From Methanosarcina acetivorans C2A (GTDB lineage Archaea; Halobacteriota; Methanosarcinia; Methanosarcinales; Methanosarcinaceae): a stretch of 64,000 bases of DNA. The DNA is taken from contig NC_003552.1 in the NCBI RefSeq assembly GCF_000007345.1, positions 5,332,001 to 5,396,000 of the forward strand, written 5' to 3'. Of the stretch, positions 44,449 through 53,317 are shown piece by piece; the first letter of the stretch is position 1, and each line of letters starts with the position of its first letter. The notes below the pieces were generated by a model that saw only the letters and a list, made by a program, of their open reading frames with translations, made no database searches and was not told the origin of the DNA. The translations under genes and the position numbers were made by a program.

Positions 44449-46020
44449 GTGATATCTGAAGATGCAGGACCTGAGGAACTTGAGGCAATCGCAATTGCAG
44501 TACATTCCCTTGTAGGGCTTCCGACCACCATCCGCAGCCTCAATAAAAAGGGACTTCGCCTGGAAAAAGGGGAAATAATTGATAGGGAATATACGGGACC
44601 CGTACTTGAAGAGGTGCTCAAGACCGGAAAGACTGTGCATGGTGTCCCTAAGGGTGGCACATACCTCGGCAGGAACGTGGTAGTTTGCCCTATCCTCTCA
44701 AAGGATGGAAAGGTTGTTGCAGCGATAGGAATCGTGGATCTGTTATCGATCTTAAAAATGCAGGAAATAATCAAGACCGTTGTAAACAATAGCCCTGCAG
44801 TGGTTTTCCTGTGGAGAAACGAGGAGAAGTGGCCGTCGGAGTTTGTTTCCGAAAACGTTGTCCATTTTGGGTATACGGTTGAGGACTTTATTTCGGGCAG
44901 GGTCCTTTACGGAGATATCATCCACCCCGATGACCTGAAAAAAGTTGAAGAAACACTTGAAAAGCGCATCCGGAGAGGTGAAGTTGACTTCAATGCGGAG
45001 TACAGGATATTCACAAAAGCCGGAGACCTTCGCTGGGTCAACGAAAGGACATTTATCCAGCGAAGCGAAGAAGGAGAAGTAACCTACTTACAGGGGCTTG
45101 TCCTGGATGTAACTGAAAGGAAAGAAAACGAAGAAGCTCTCAGGAAATCTTTTGAAATGCAGAGGCTGCTGAGAACTATAATCAACAACAGCCAAGCAGT
45201 AGCTTTTCTATGGGAAAACAAAGAAAACCTGCCTGCCGAATATGTTTCGGAAAATGTGACCCAGTTAGGCTACACAGTAGAAGATTTCACATCAGGAAAG
45301 ATCCTTTACGGAAGCATCATCCACAGGGATGACATTGGGAAGGTTGTTGAAACCCTCAAACGCAACATCTCAGAAGGGCAGGATTCTTTCGGTATTGAGT
45401 ACAGGATCTTCACAGGAGACGGAAAAATGCTCTGGGTGGATGAAAAAACCTTTATCCAGAGGGACGAAGAAGGCAGAGCAACTCATCTCCAGGGCCTTGT
45501 TGTAGATATCACCGAGCGAAAAGAAGCCCAGAAAATGCTCGAAATCCAGCGGGAACTGTCAACGAACCTTAATACTACCTGGAACCTCCATGCTATTCTT
45601 AACCTGGTACTTGACGCCTGCCTGCAGATAGACGGGATAGATGCTGGAGGCGTGTACATTAAGGACGAACTTCTGGACCAGATAAATCTTGTTGAAGCCC
45701 GGGGAATTCCCCCTGAATTCAAAGAAAAGGTCTCAAAATATAAGGCAGACTCAAACGAAGCAAAACAGGTTTGGGCTGAAAAGCCTATCTACTCGATGGA
45801 TTTTTACTCCGAAAACATGGCCGAAGCAGTAAACAAAGAAGGGATTAAAGCAGTTGCGGTAATTCCTCTAAAATATAGCAACGAAATCATAGGCAGCCTT
45901 AATTTTGCCTCCCATACCCTTGATAAGATCCCCTGGAGTATCCGCAACTTCCTTGAAAGCATTGCCCTCCAGGTGGTATCCCATATCGCTCCTGTCTGTA
46001 TCCAGGCAGATCTGTCATAA
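44449..46020 (+). CDS. DUF2111-PAS-PAS-GAF sensory protein without output domain
   Basis: A 523-residue soluble sensor. Residues 1-105 match DUF2111 (AIAIAVHSLVGLPTTIRSLNKKG, GEIIDREYTGPVLEEVLKTGK in pieces). Two PAS domains with PAC motifs follow, at about 110-225 and 240-355, with near-duplicate sequence (SEFVSENVVHFGYTVEDF / AEYVSENVTQLGYTVEDF), indicating internal duplication. A GAF domain occupies about 365-515. There is no histidine kinase, receiver or DNA-binding domain, so it must signal through a partner. The start is GTG at 44449; an in-frame TAA lies 15 bases upstream, leaving no earlier ATG/GTG. Confidence 0.85.
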   Translation: MISEDAGPEELEAIAIAVHSLVGLPTTIRSLNKKGLRLEKGEIIDREYTGPVLEEVLKTGKTVHGVPKGGTYLGRNVVVCPILSKDGKVVAAIGIVDLLSILKMQEIIKTVVNNSPAVVFLWRNEEKWPSEFVSENVVHFGYTVEDFISGRVLYGDIIHPDDLKKVEETLEKRIRRGEVDFNAEYRIFTKAGDLRWVNERTFIQRSEEGEVTYLQGLVLDVTERKENEEALRKSFEMQRLLRTIINNSQAVAFLWENKENLPAEYVSENVTQLGYTVEDFTSGKILYGSIIHRDDIGKVVETLKRNISEGQDSFGIEYRIFTGDGKMLWVDEKTFIQRDEEGRATHLQGLVVDITERKEAQKMLEIQRELSTNLNTTWNLHAILNLVLDACLQIDGIDAGGVYIKDELLDQINLVEARGIPPEFKEKVSKYKADSNEAKQVWAEKPIYSMDFYSENMAEAVNKEGIKAVAVIPLKYSNEIIGSLNFASHTLDKIPWSIRNFLESIALQVVSHIAPVCIQADLS

Positions 46021-46383
46021 AAATTTCACGAAAATGGACTGCAGAGGAAATGGACTACAGAGTTTCGGTTCTTACTCTGTAAGTCCCAATTAGCAGTAAA
46101 AGGAAACAATTATTACCCAGATAATCAGGGCTAAATAGTAGAATTAAAACTCTTTTTTTTGCAACAGATCGAAACCCCATTTAAGGCTCGGTTTTAGGTA
46201 AACTGGACGCGGGTCCTTCTGAACTGGTTACCCGACAGATTCTAAATATTTGCCCATTAGGGCAGCTTTTGGAGTTTGCCCAAACCTCAGGGTTTACCAA
46301 AAAAAGCCTTCTCCAGCCTTTTTTAGACCTCATGAGCAAAGACCGAACCTGGGGGTTTACTTACAAGAGGAAGATGATAACTA
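46021..46383. other. Intergenic region, no gene seen
   Basis: About 360 bases between the PAS sensor and the beta-helix protein. It is AT-rich with promoter-like runs. A plus-strand frame from 46269 overlaps the next gene out of phase and is a shadow. Short direct echoes of CAAACCTCAGGGTTT and similar words occur but no array. Confidence 0.35.
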
Positions 46384-48321
46384 TTGAACGGGAAGAGAAT
46401 ACTTATATTAACCACTGTTTTCATACTGCTTATCTTTCTATCAGGTTCCGCCTCCGCAGCTACTTTTCATGTAAAGGTAGGAGGAGGGACAGAATCATAC
46501 GGGAGCCTTCAGGAAGCTGTAAATGCCGCTTCCGATGGAGACCTGATCCTTGTAGGAGAGGGGAGATACAGCGAAAATGTACTTGTAAATAAATCTCTGG
46601 AGATCGTCTCCGAAAGCTCGAATCCTAAAAAAACCGTAATCACTGCTCCGGACCCCGAACTCCCTGTGTTACACATAACCTCCGATTCCGTAAATATCGG
46701 CGGATTTTCTTTGAAAGGAGCAAATTCCTCATACGGAATATACCTTGAAGGGGTTTCGGGAAACAATATTTACAATAACTATTTTTCGGGAAACTGGAGA
46801 AGCATAATGCTTAGAGATTCGCACACGAACTCTCTGGAAAACAACCGCTTATCTGACAGTGATGACGGAATCTGGCTTGAGCATTCGGAACAGAATTTAA
46901 TAAAAAATAACAGGGCGACCCGTAACCGACATTATGGTTTTTACCTGAATGCATCCGAAAATAATACCCTTCAAAAGAACCGTGCATCCGGAGGAGCGGT
47001 TGGAATTTACATGGAAAATTCTTCCGGCTGCTGTGTGCTTTCTTCGAAAACATCAAACAACTTTTACGGGATATACCTCGTAGACTCGGGAGGAAGCCTG
47101 CTTGAAAAGAACACCGCAAACTCAAACAAGATGTACGGGATATACCTCGGGAGCTCGAACGGAAGTACCCTGAGAGGAAACAAAGCAAATTCAAACCAGT
47201 GGGGAATCTATCTCGACTCAAACTCCAACATACTTCGAAAAAATAAAATGTCCTGCAACAGCAGGAATTTCGGGGCTTACACCTATCATTACACGGGGGA
47301 AATGAACAATACCATTGATACAAGCAATACCGTAGACGGAAAACCGATATACTATCTCGTGGGGGTTTCAGACCGGACCCTTGATTCCGATTCCAACGCA
47401 GGTGTTGTCTACTGCATTAATTGTGAAAACATCACCCTTAAAGACCTGGCCCTTGAAAACAACAGCTTTGGGATTTACCTGTACAATACTCAAAATTCAA
47501 GGATTGAAGGAAACTGCATCTCAAATTGCGAACATGGGATTTACCTCGGGAACTGTGCTCTGACAGCTCTCAGGGGCAATGCTGTTAATTCTAACGAAGG
47601 AGACGCCTTCATCTTAAGCAGTTGCAGAAACTGCCTTGTGGAAGAAAACAACGCCTTGGACAATATGGCAGGGATCTGGCTCTGTGATACCAGCGTAGAC
47701 AATCTCCTGAAAGAAAATATAATTACTTCAAACAGCTGGTGCTGCATAGACCTCGGGGATACAAGTTGCAATAATACTCTTGAAGGGAATATCCTTTCGG
47801 AAGCCTATGAAGGAATCTATCTCTACGGAGCCTGTGAAGAAAATATTTTGAACAACAACACAATCACAGCCAGCTCTTACGGATTATACACGGAAGGCTG
47901 CGGCAACAATACAATCTCAGGAAATAGAATTTCAGGAAACGATGTAGGCATATCTCTTAACCTGAACTGGACCGACGGGACGAGTTCGGACTACAATATC
48001 ATCTACAACAACTACCTGAATAACACTCAGAACGCCGAAGACTACGGAACTAACACCTGGAACACCTCAAAAACCACTGGTGTGAATATTGCAGGTGGGC
48101 CTTACCTGGGGGGAAATTTATGGGCTTCTCCGGAAGGGGACGGTTTTTCAGAAACAGCCTCAGATGAAGATGGAGATCTGATTGCGGATCTTCCGTACAA
48201 CATAACGGAAACGGCATATGACTATCTCCCCCTCATATTCAAGGAACCTGAAGAAAAAACCGAAACTGAAGGCGGGAAAAACTGTGGTAAGAGCAAATCA
48301 GCCTGGAGAAAGAGTGAATGA
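46384..48321 (+). CDS. Secreted right-handed beta-helix (NosD/PbH1-repeat) surface protein
   Basis: A 645-residue exported protein. The signal peptide is at about residues 5-26 (ILILTTVFILLIFLSGSASA). From about 50 to 600 it has over twenty parallel-beta-helix turns recognisable by GIYL, GIWL, NTLxxN and xxNN words. These form a right-handed beta-helix as in NosD/CASH and archaeal S-layer-associated proteins. N-x-S/T sites are abundant. The start is a TTG at 46384 with GAGG about 12 bases upstream. The final stop overlaps the next gene as ATGA, showing translational coupling to the B12-binding-fold protein. A role in surface carbohydrate or adhesin binding is inferred. Confidence 0.85.
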   Translation: MNGKRILILTTVFILLIFLSGSASAATFHVKVGGGTESYGSLQEAVNAASDGDLILVGEGRYSENVLVNKSLEIVSESSNPKKTVITAPDPELPVLHITSDSVNIGGFSLKGANSSYGIYLEGVSGNNIYNNYFSGNWRSIMLRDSHTNSLENNRLSDSDDGIWLEHSEQNLIKNNRATRNRHYGFYLNASENNTLQKNRASGGAVGIYMENSSGCCVLSSKTSNNFYGIYLVDSGGSLLEKNTANSNKMYGIYLGSSNGSTLRGNKANSNQWGIYLDSNSNILRKNKMSCNSRNFGAYTYHYTGEMNNTIDTSNTVDGKPIYYLVGVSDRTLDSDSNAGVVYCINCENITLKDLALENNSFGIYLYNTQNSRIEGNCISNCEHGIYLGNCALTALRGNAVNSNEGDAFILSSCRNCLVEENNALDNMAGIWLCDTSVDNLLKENIITSNSWCCIDLGDTSCNNTLEGNILSEAYEGIYLYGACEENILNNNTITASSYGLYTEGCGNNTISGNRISGNDVGISLNLNWTDGTSSDYNIIYNNYLNNTQNAEDYGTNTWNTSKTTGVNIAGGPYLGGNLWASPEGDGFSETASDEDGDLIADLPYNITETAYDYLPLIFKEPEEKTETEGGKNCGKSKSAWRKSE

Positions 48322-48962
48322 AGAAAGGAGAGAAAAATATGCGTGCAAATATTTTGAATTTACTGGTTCTGTTAGTCCTGAGCATGATCGTTTCTCAATT
48401 AGTTTTTCCGGTATCAGCCGGGGATTCATGGGGGCAGGAAAACGAAAGTTTGGAAAATGAAAGCGTGAGTAATGAAAGCGTGAGTAATGTAAGTGTGGGT
48501 AATGAAAACGTGAGTAATGAAAGTGTGGGAACTGTCATAATCGCCACAGTTGCAGGAGATTCTCACACTTATGGAAAAGACAGTATTGCGGCTGCGTTTG
48601 AGGAAGAAGGTTTTGAAGTAATTAACCTTGGTTCTGGAATTTCAGCTGAAACCTTTGCCACGACCGCGAAAGAAAAGGAAGCTGATTTTGTATTCAGTTC
48701 CGCTTCCATGAGTACCACCATGATCCAGCAAATCCAGATTGAGGAACAGCTTAAAGCCGCAGGAATCCGGAATAAGGTGATAACAGGCGTGGGAGGATCG
48801 CTGGTCACCCAGACCTGGGCTGACCAGATAGGAGCTGACATCTATGCTGTAGGCCCGGAAGACGCTGTTTTCAAGGCAAAATCGGCTCTTTTAAACGGCA
48901 GTATTCCCGAAACCCATATTTCGGCTAATGAAAGTACCAGTTGCGGGAGCTGCCACGGATAA
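48318..48962 (+). CDS. Exported B12-binding-fold protein with C-terminal CxxCH
   Basis: A 214-residue protein. The better start is ATG 48339 (MRANILNLLVLL) behind AAAGGAG (48324-48330); ATG 48318 forms the ATGA overlap with the previous gene. A signal peptide (residues about 8-35) is followed by an Asn/Ser/Glu-rich stretch with repeated NESVSNESVS-like N-glycosylation sites. Residues about 72-195 have the Rossmann-like cobalamin-binding fold: TVAGDSHTYGKD corresponds to the GDxHxxGKN lower-ligand loop with the key His, and later GVGGSLVTQTWADQIGADIYAVGPEDA matches the corrinoid-protein GG...GAD block. The last residues are CGSCHG, a CxxCH heme-c attachment motif. An exported corrinoid or heme protein would be unusual; cofactor binding is inferred. 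Confidence 0.75.
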   Translation: MKKGEKNMRANILNLLVLLVLSMIVSQLVFPVSAGDSWGQENESLENESVSNESVSNVSVGNENVSNESVGTVIIATVAGDSHTYGKDSIAAAFEEEGFEVINLGSGISAETFATTAKEKEADFVFSSASMSTTMIQQIQIEEQLKAAGIRNKVITGVGGSLVTQTWADQIGADIYAVGPEDAVFKAKSALLNGSIPETHISANESTSCGSCHG

Positions 48963-49171
48963 ATTTGGTACACCCATCAACAGAGGTAAAAGAAAAATTT
49001 GAGAATGCAGCTATTACGCAAGAAGTCAGCCTCTGAAATGACAGAAATTCACAGCAGGAACGAAAAGCTGAGAAAAAGCGGTAAAAGATGAAAAAACAGT
49101 AGCTTAAAACAGTAGTTTGAGCAACATTACAGAGTAGAAAGGTAGTCAGGTGGTTCACAAGGTTTGGCCCG

Positions 49172-49446
49172 CATCAATGAAGTAGGTTTCTGGATCGGTT
49201 TTCAAGCCGTCCTGAATTTGCTTCATCTTGCAGCTTGCGCATCAATGAAGTAGGTTTCGGGATCAGTATTCAGACTGTCCTGAATTTACCCCACCTTTGC
49301 AGCTTACACGTCAATGAAGTAAGGTTTCTGGATCGGTTTTCAAGCCGTCCTGAATTTGCTTCATCTTGCAGCTTACACATCAATGAAGTAGATTTCGGGA
49401 TCAGTTTTCAGACTGTCCTGAATTTGCTCCATCTTATAGCTTATCC
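49172..49446. repeat. Four tandem copies of a 68-69-bp repeat with A-B-A-B pattern
   Basis: Units start at 49172, 49240, 49309 and 49378, each beginning C(A/G)TCAATGAAGTA. Units 1 and 3 share GGATCGGTTTTCAAGCCGTC; units 2 and 4 share GGGATCAG and CAGACTGTCC. So a two-unit block was itself duplicated. The spacing is not constant enough and the units too similar to be CRISPR. The repeated frames created on the plus strand are not protein-like. The rest of 48963-49638 shows no gene. Confidence 0.92.
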
Positions 49447-49638
49447 CCTCATGAACCAATTAATACTATAAAATTAATATTATAAAATCATAACGATGGA
49501 ATTTAAATATATTAAACCAGTTCCCATATTAACAGAGAATGAATGCTTTTTATTAAACGAGTAGACCTCTTTTATCTTAAACGGGGGTTCTGGTTTGTCC
49601 AAAATTAACACGTCATAGAATCGTTTTTTAACTATCCC

Positions 49639-50892
49639 TCACCTGCCGGCTTCCCGGATATTCTTCCAGATTTCCTTAATCCCGGGTCTTTTCCCATACA
49701 TGAGCAGATAGGTCCTGAAAAGCCGGGTGGAAAGTAAGAGAACCCCATGAATTGAGACAAAGAGGATGAAAAAGCTGAGGAGTATCTGATAGATAGGCAC
49801 TTCCGAAGTCCCCATCCTGGCAAGCATGGACGCAGGAGAAGTGAAAGGAAAGAGGGAAAGAAAAACTGCGACCGGACTGTCAGGGTTTGTAAGGATCAAC
49901 TGCATGAATATGAGGGGAAATACGGCTACAAACGTGAAGATTCCTGCTACCTGCTGGCTTTCTTGAAGGGAACCGGTTACTGCCCCGATTCCTGCCATCA
50001 TACTGGCAAAGAAGAGAAAGCCGAGAAGGAAATAGATAAGAGCAATAAAAAGGAGCATCGGCTCGATATCCACAGGCAGGGCGTAGCCGCCGCCCAGAAA
50101 GATTACTGAGAGCCACACAACAATCTGCAGGAGACCGACTGCCCCGAGCCCCACGACCTTGCCGGTAAGAAGTTCGGAAGGGGTTACGGAAGAAAGAAGG
50201 ACTTCCATAATCCTGTTTTCCTTTTCTTCGGCAACTCCGCGGAGGAGATATCCTGATGCCGAAAATATGCTGAAAAAGAGGAGAAAAGCCATAAGAAAAG
50301 GCAGCCCGAAGCTGGTCAGTATCTCAGCCAGGCCCTTCTCGGAAGACTCACCGTTATCCCCTACATTATAGAGTTTCAGGTTAATCGGGTCTTTGACCCT
50401 CTGGAGTACGGTCTCGTTCACCTGGTCTTCCAGAATAGAATTGATCGCTATATTAGAAAGTTCAGCCGAGAGTTCAGTCCCAGGGACCGACATTTCCTTT
50501 TCGGAAGCATAAAGTTCTATCACACCGGTCTCAAGGAAATCTGCAGGTACTATAATGTAAGAAGAAATCTGTCCTGACTGCAGGGCTTCCCCGGCTTCGG
50601 CACTCCCTTCATACTCTACAAACTCTATAGTTGAGGGCTTTGCCCCCAGCGGTCCTACAGAAAAACCTTCACTGGTAAAAGATTCCGGAAAGTCGAAGGA
50701 ACCGGTCATGTCAATGTAGCCTACCCTCTGGTCTTCTGCAGAGGTGGTACTGGCAAGCAGAGAGGGAATAATAGCAATCCCGGCAAGGAGAAGAGGAAAA
50801 GCAAAGGTCATGAAGAGAAACTCTTTACGCCTTATGGTTTTCAGGAACTCGTGCCTGGCAACGATAAAGGTTTTTCCGGAAAATTTACTCAC
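49639..50892 (-). CDS. NatB-like ABC-2 exporter permease
   Basis: Membrane subunit of an ABC exporter, about 417 residues. The N-terminus KFSGKTFIVARHEFLKTIRRKEF and first span are typical of the NatB/YhaP group. A large extracytoplasmic domain at about 45-185 is followed by five spans at about 190-400 (for example FLLFFSIFSASGYLLRGVAEEKENRIMEVLLSSV, in pieces). The GTG at 50892 (VSKFSGK) is preferred, with GGAG upstream, and overlaps the ATPase gene stop by 8 bases. NatAB exports Na+ in Bacillus; homologues export other substrates, so the cargo is unknown. Confidence 0.88.
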   Translation of the reverse strand: MSKFSGKTFIVARHEFLKTIRRKEFLFMTFAFPLLLAGIAIIPSLLASTTSAEDQRVGYIDMTGSFDFPESFTSEGFSVGPLGAKPSTIEFVEYEGSAEAGEALQSGQISSYIIVPADFLETGVIELYASEKEMSVPGTELSAELSNIAINSILEDQVNETVLQRVKDPINLKLYNVGDNGESSEKGLAEILTSFGLPFLMAFLLFFSIFSASGYLLRGVAEEKENRIMEVLLSSVTPSELLTGKVVGLGAVGLLQIVVWLSVIFLGGGYALPVDIEPMLLFIALIYFLLGFLFFASMMAGIGAVTGSLQESQQVAGIFTFVAVFPLIFMQLILTNPDSPVAVFLSLFPFTSPASMLARMGTSEVPIYQILLSFFILFVSIHGVLLLSTRLFRTYLLMYGKRPGIKEIWKNIREAGR

Positions 50893-51796
50893 CAGAAACA
50901 CTCTCCACAGTCTCAATAAAAATTTCGTTCAGGGAAGGAAGTGCCTGCTCAAAACGCAGGATTTCGGCTCTCCGTACAAGTTCCTGCAGAATTGCCTGTG
51001 CATTTGTGCTTTCTTCAGGTAAGATCTCAACTGCCCCTTCACGCCAGGTAATTTTTCTGATGCCCGGAATTTCGTGAAGAATGCTCAAACTCCTTTTTTC
51101 GGCAAACTCCACAAGCAGAGAGTTTTTTCCGTGTTCTTTTCGGATCCCTGCAACGGTGCCGTAAAGCACCCTCTCGCCTTTATTTAGCATAAGGATCCTG
51201 TCACAGAGCTTCTGCGCCTGTTCCATCATGTGTGTGGAGAGGATTACGGTCTTTCCTTCGTTTCTGTACTCGAGAATTTTGTCTTTAACGGCCTTCGTGC
51301 TCACGGGGTCGAGCCCTGAAAAAGGTTCGTCAAGGATGATAAGTTCGGGTTCGTGAACGACAGCAGAAAGGAACTGAATTTTTTGCTGCATCCCTTTTGA
51401 AAGCTCTTCTACCTTTTTCCCCCTGTGTTCATACAGGTCAAGGGACTTCAGGAGAGCCTCTGCTTTTGTCTGAGCCTCTTTCAGGGGGACGTTTTTAAGC
51501 CGGGCGAGGTAGACAAGCGTATCAAGAAGCTTTGTTTTCCTGTACAGCCCTCTTTCTTCAGGGAGGTAGCCGATCCTGTCTTTTGCAGCAGCGCTCAGAG
51601 AACCCCCAAAGATCCGAATTTCTCCCGAATCCGGTTTTATAATGTCAAGAAGCAACCTTATAAGGGTGGTTTTTCCTGCCCCGTTCGGGCCAAGCAGTCC
51701 GAAGATCTCGCCCTGCTCGACTGAAAAAGAGATATCTCTTATAACATTTTTTTCTGCGAAAGACTTTGATATGCCTTCAAATTCCAGAGCATGCAT
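50885..51796 (-). CDS. NatA-like ABC exporter ATPase
   Basis: ATP-binding subunit of 303 residues. Walker A GPNGAGKTT at about 35-43, the signature ELSKGMQQKIQFLSAVVHEP at about 128-147, and Walker B LIILDEPFSGLDP at about 149-161, with switch His in LSTHMMEQ. The C-terminal 80 residues are the regulatory domain usual in NatA-type ATPases. It is translationally coupled to the permease gene. The upstream region (51797-51910) is shared with a divergent gene. Confidence 0.93.
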   Translation of the reverse strand: MHALEFEGISKSFAEKNVIRDISFSVEQGEIFGLLGPNGAGKTTLIRLLLDIIKPDSGEIRIFGGSLSAAAKDRIGYLPEERGLYRKTKLLDTLVYLARLKNVPLKEAQTKAEALLKSLDLYEHRGKKVEELSKGMQQKIQFLSAVVHEPELIILDEPFSGLDPVSTKAVKDKILEYRNEGKTVILSTHMMEQAQKLCDRILMLNKGERVLYGTVAGIRKEHGKNSLLVEFAEKRSLSILHEIPGIRKITWREGAVEILPEESTNAQAILQELVRRAEILRFEQALPSLNEIFIETVESVSGE

Positions 51797-51910
51797 CCAG
51801 ATTAAATATATTCCAATATAGAATAACTTTATTGAATGTTGGAGTTAAGTTAATAAGCGACTCTAATTTGAGTAAATAGCTGATTTTAATTTTGGGGAAT
51901 AGGTGACAAT

Positions 51911-52582
51911 ATGCTACCTAAACTGGTTATACACAACACCATAAGTCTTGACGGCTCAACTATCGGCTTTTCGGCAAACCTTGATGTTCATTATGGAATC
52001 CTGGGCAGTTACGAGCCCGATGCCATGATAGTCGGCTCAAACACCGCAAAGACGGGCACACAATTTTTTTGCGAAAAAATCCCTCCGGAAGAGGAAGCGG
52101 ACTTCAAAAAACCCGAAATTCTGCCTGAAGACACTAGGGCATACTGGATGATCGCGGATTCCCGGGGAATTCTTGAAGGGATGATGCACGTTTTCAGGCG
52201 TTCTGAGTATTGTAAAGATGTGATCGTCCTTGTCTCGGAAAAGACTCCTGAGCCTTACCTCAACTACCTGAAGGAAAGGAACTACGACTTTATCCAGGCA
52301 GGAGCCGAACGCGTGGATGTCAGGCAAGCCCTTGAAATTGCAAATGAAAAATATGGGTTTAAACTTGTAGTCTCGGATAGTGGGGGAATCCTGAATAGCA
52401 TTCTGCTCGAACAGGGGATTGTTGAGGAAATAAGCCTGGTCCTGACTCCGGAAATCGTGGGGAAAAACGGGACAAACCTTTTCAGAGGCGTTGAGAAAGC
52501 TGGGATTCAACTCGAACTCATAAGAAATGAAATTGTGGAAAAGAAGTACGTGCATCTGGTGTACAGGGTTTTAAAGGCTTAA
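51911..52582 (+). CDS. RibD C-terminal / dihydrofolate-reductase-fold pyrimidine reductase
   Basis: NADPH-dependent reductase of 223 residues. It begins LPKLVIHNTISLDGSTIGF, the substrate/NADPH-binding strand of the RibD_C family; MIVGSNTAKTG and LVVSDSGGILNSILLEQGIVEEISLVLTPEIVGKNG (in pieces) complete the core, ending with the strand KYVHLVYRVLKA. In archaea the best-known member reduces the pyrimidine intermediate in riboflavin/F420 synthesis. No riboflavin gene is adjacent, so another DHFR-like substrate is possible. ATG at 51911 follows GGTGA. Confidence 0.82.
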   Translation: MLPKLVIHNTISLDGSTIGFSANLDVHYGILGSYEPDAMIVGSNTAKTGTQFFCEKIPPEEEADFKKPEILPEDTRAYWMIADSRGILEGMMHVFRRSEYCKDVIVLVSEKTPEPYLNYLKERNYDFIQAGAERVDVRQALEIANEKYGFKLVVSDSGGILNSILLEQGIVEEISLVLTPEIVGKNGTNLFRGVEKAGIQLELIRNEIVEKKYVHLVYRVLKA

Positions 52583-53317
52583 ACCGCAGCAGGGAAACAA
52601 AAGATAAATCTTCCCGGATCTACGGATATGTTTCAGGAAGGGAAAGCACCGGCACGTGTAAGTATTCAACTCTAGGAATGGAAATAAGTAAGTAGTTGGA
52701 CATCCAGGTACTGGCATGTGTAAGTGCTCAACCTGCAAGGACAGGAGAGGAACTCACCAGGAACTAACGATACCTTAGAAATTTTTTGAGTTTAACTTAA
52801 ATTTCTGACAAAGTAGAAAACCTTAAAACAGCCCTTCCAAAAGTAACCATAATATTAATATTAAACCATTATAATTTAGAGTATTTCGAGGATATTTTTA
52901 TAAATCGGAGAAATAAGAGAGATTTTCTTCAAAAATGAAGAAATAAACCCTTCCATTACTCCGAAATAAGTTACCATCTCTTTTTCAGAGTTTTGTCGAT
53001 TTTTTCCAGATAAAATATATATCACGATTAATAATTATCAATCTGTACAATAAACTTTATAATGTAAACCTATATAATATTAGGGAGTATTAGGCAGAAG
53101 CATTCCCGGGGAAGCAACCCCAGGATTAAATTTACGGTGGAATGTCAATACGATCAATACGAATTATAGAATTAACCCTATCATCTACACAGAGGACAGT
53201 TTCGAAAGTCTCGTTTTAAGCGAAAGAGGGGCTGGAAAGCCAGAACTCTCTACCCGGACTGAAAAACTGTTTTCAGCTTTTTTTAGCTGCCGGATTACGG
53301 TTTGAGGAGTGAATATA
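52583..53317. promoter_or_regulatory. Long leader and promoter region of the hydrogenase-like operon
   Basis: About 735 bases with no gene. A TATA-like CCTATATAATAT lies at 53069-53080, giving a leader of about 210 bases before the first gene. The leader can form small stems (CTGG-AAAG-CCAG near 53232-53243 and CAGCT-TTTTTT-AGCTG near 53274-53289). Two diverged copies of a roughly 30-base word (containing GGCACGTGTAAG / GGCATGTGTAAG) lie at about 52650 and 52712. No known riboswitch recognised. Confidence 0.45.

Noticed and set aside
49172-49446. Possible CRISPR array
   Set aside because: The whole 69-bp unit is repeated with no unique spacers, and no cas gene is near.
49235-49471. Plus-strand frame with repeated HINEVDFGIS-like words
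   Set aside because: It arises only from the 69-bp DNA repeats, shifts phase between units and has no ribosome-binding site.
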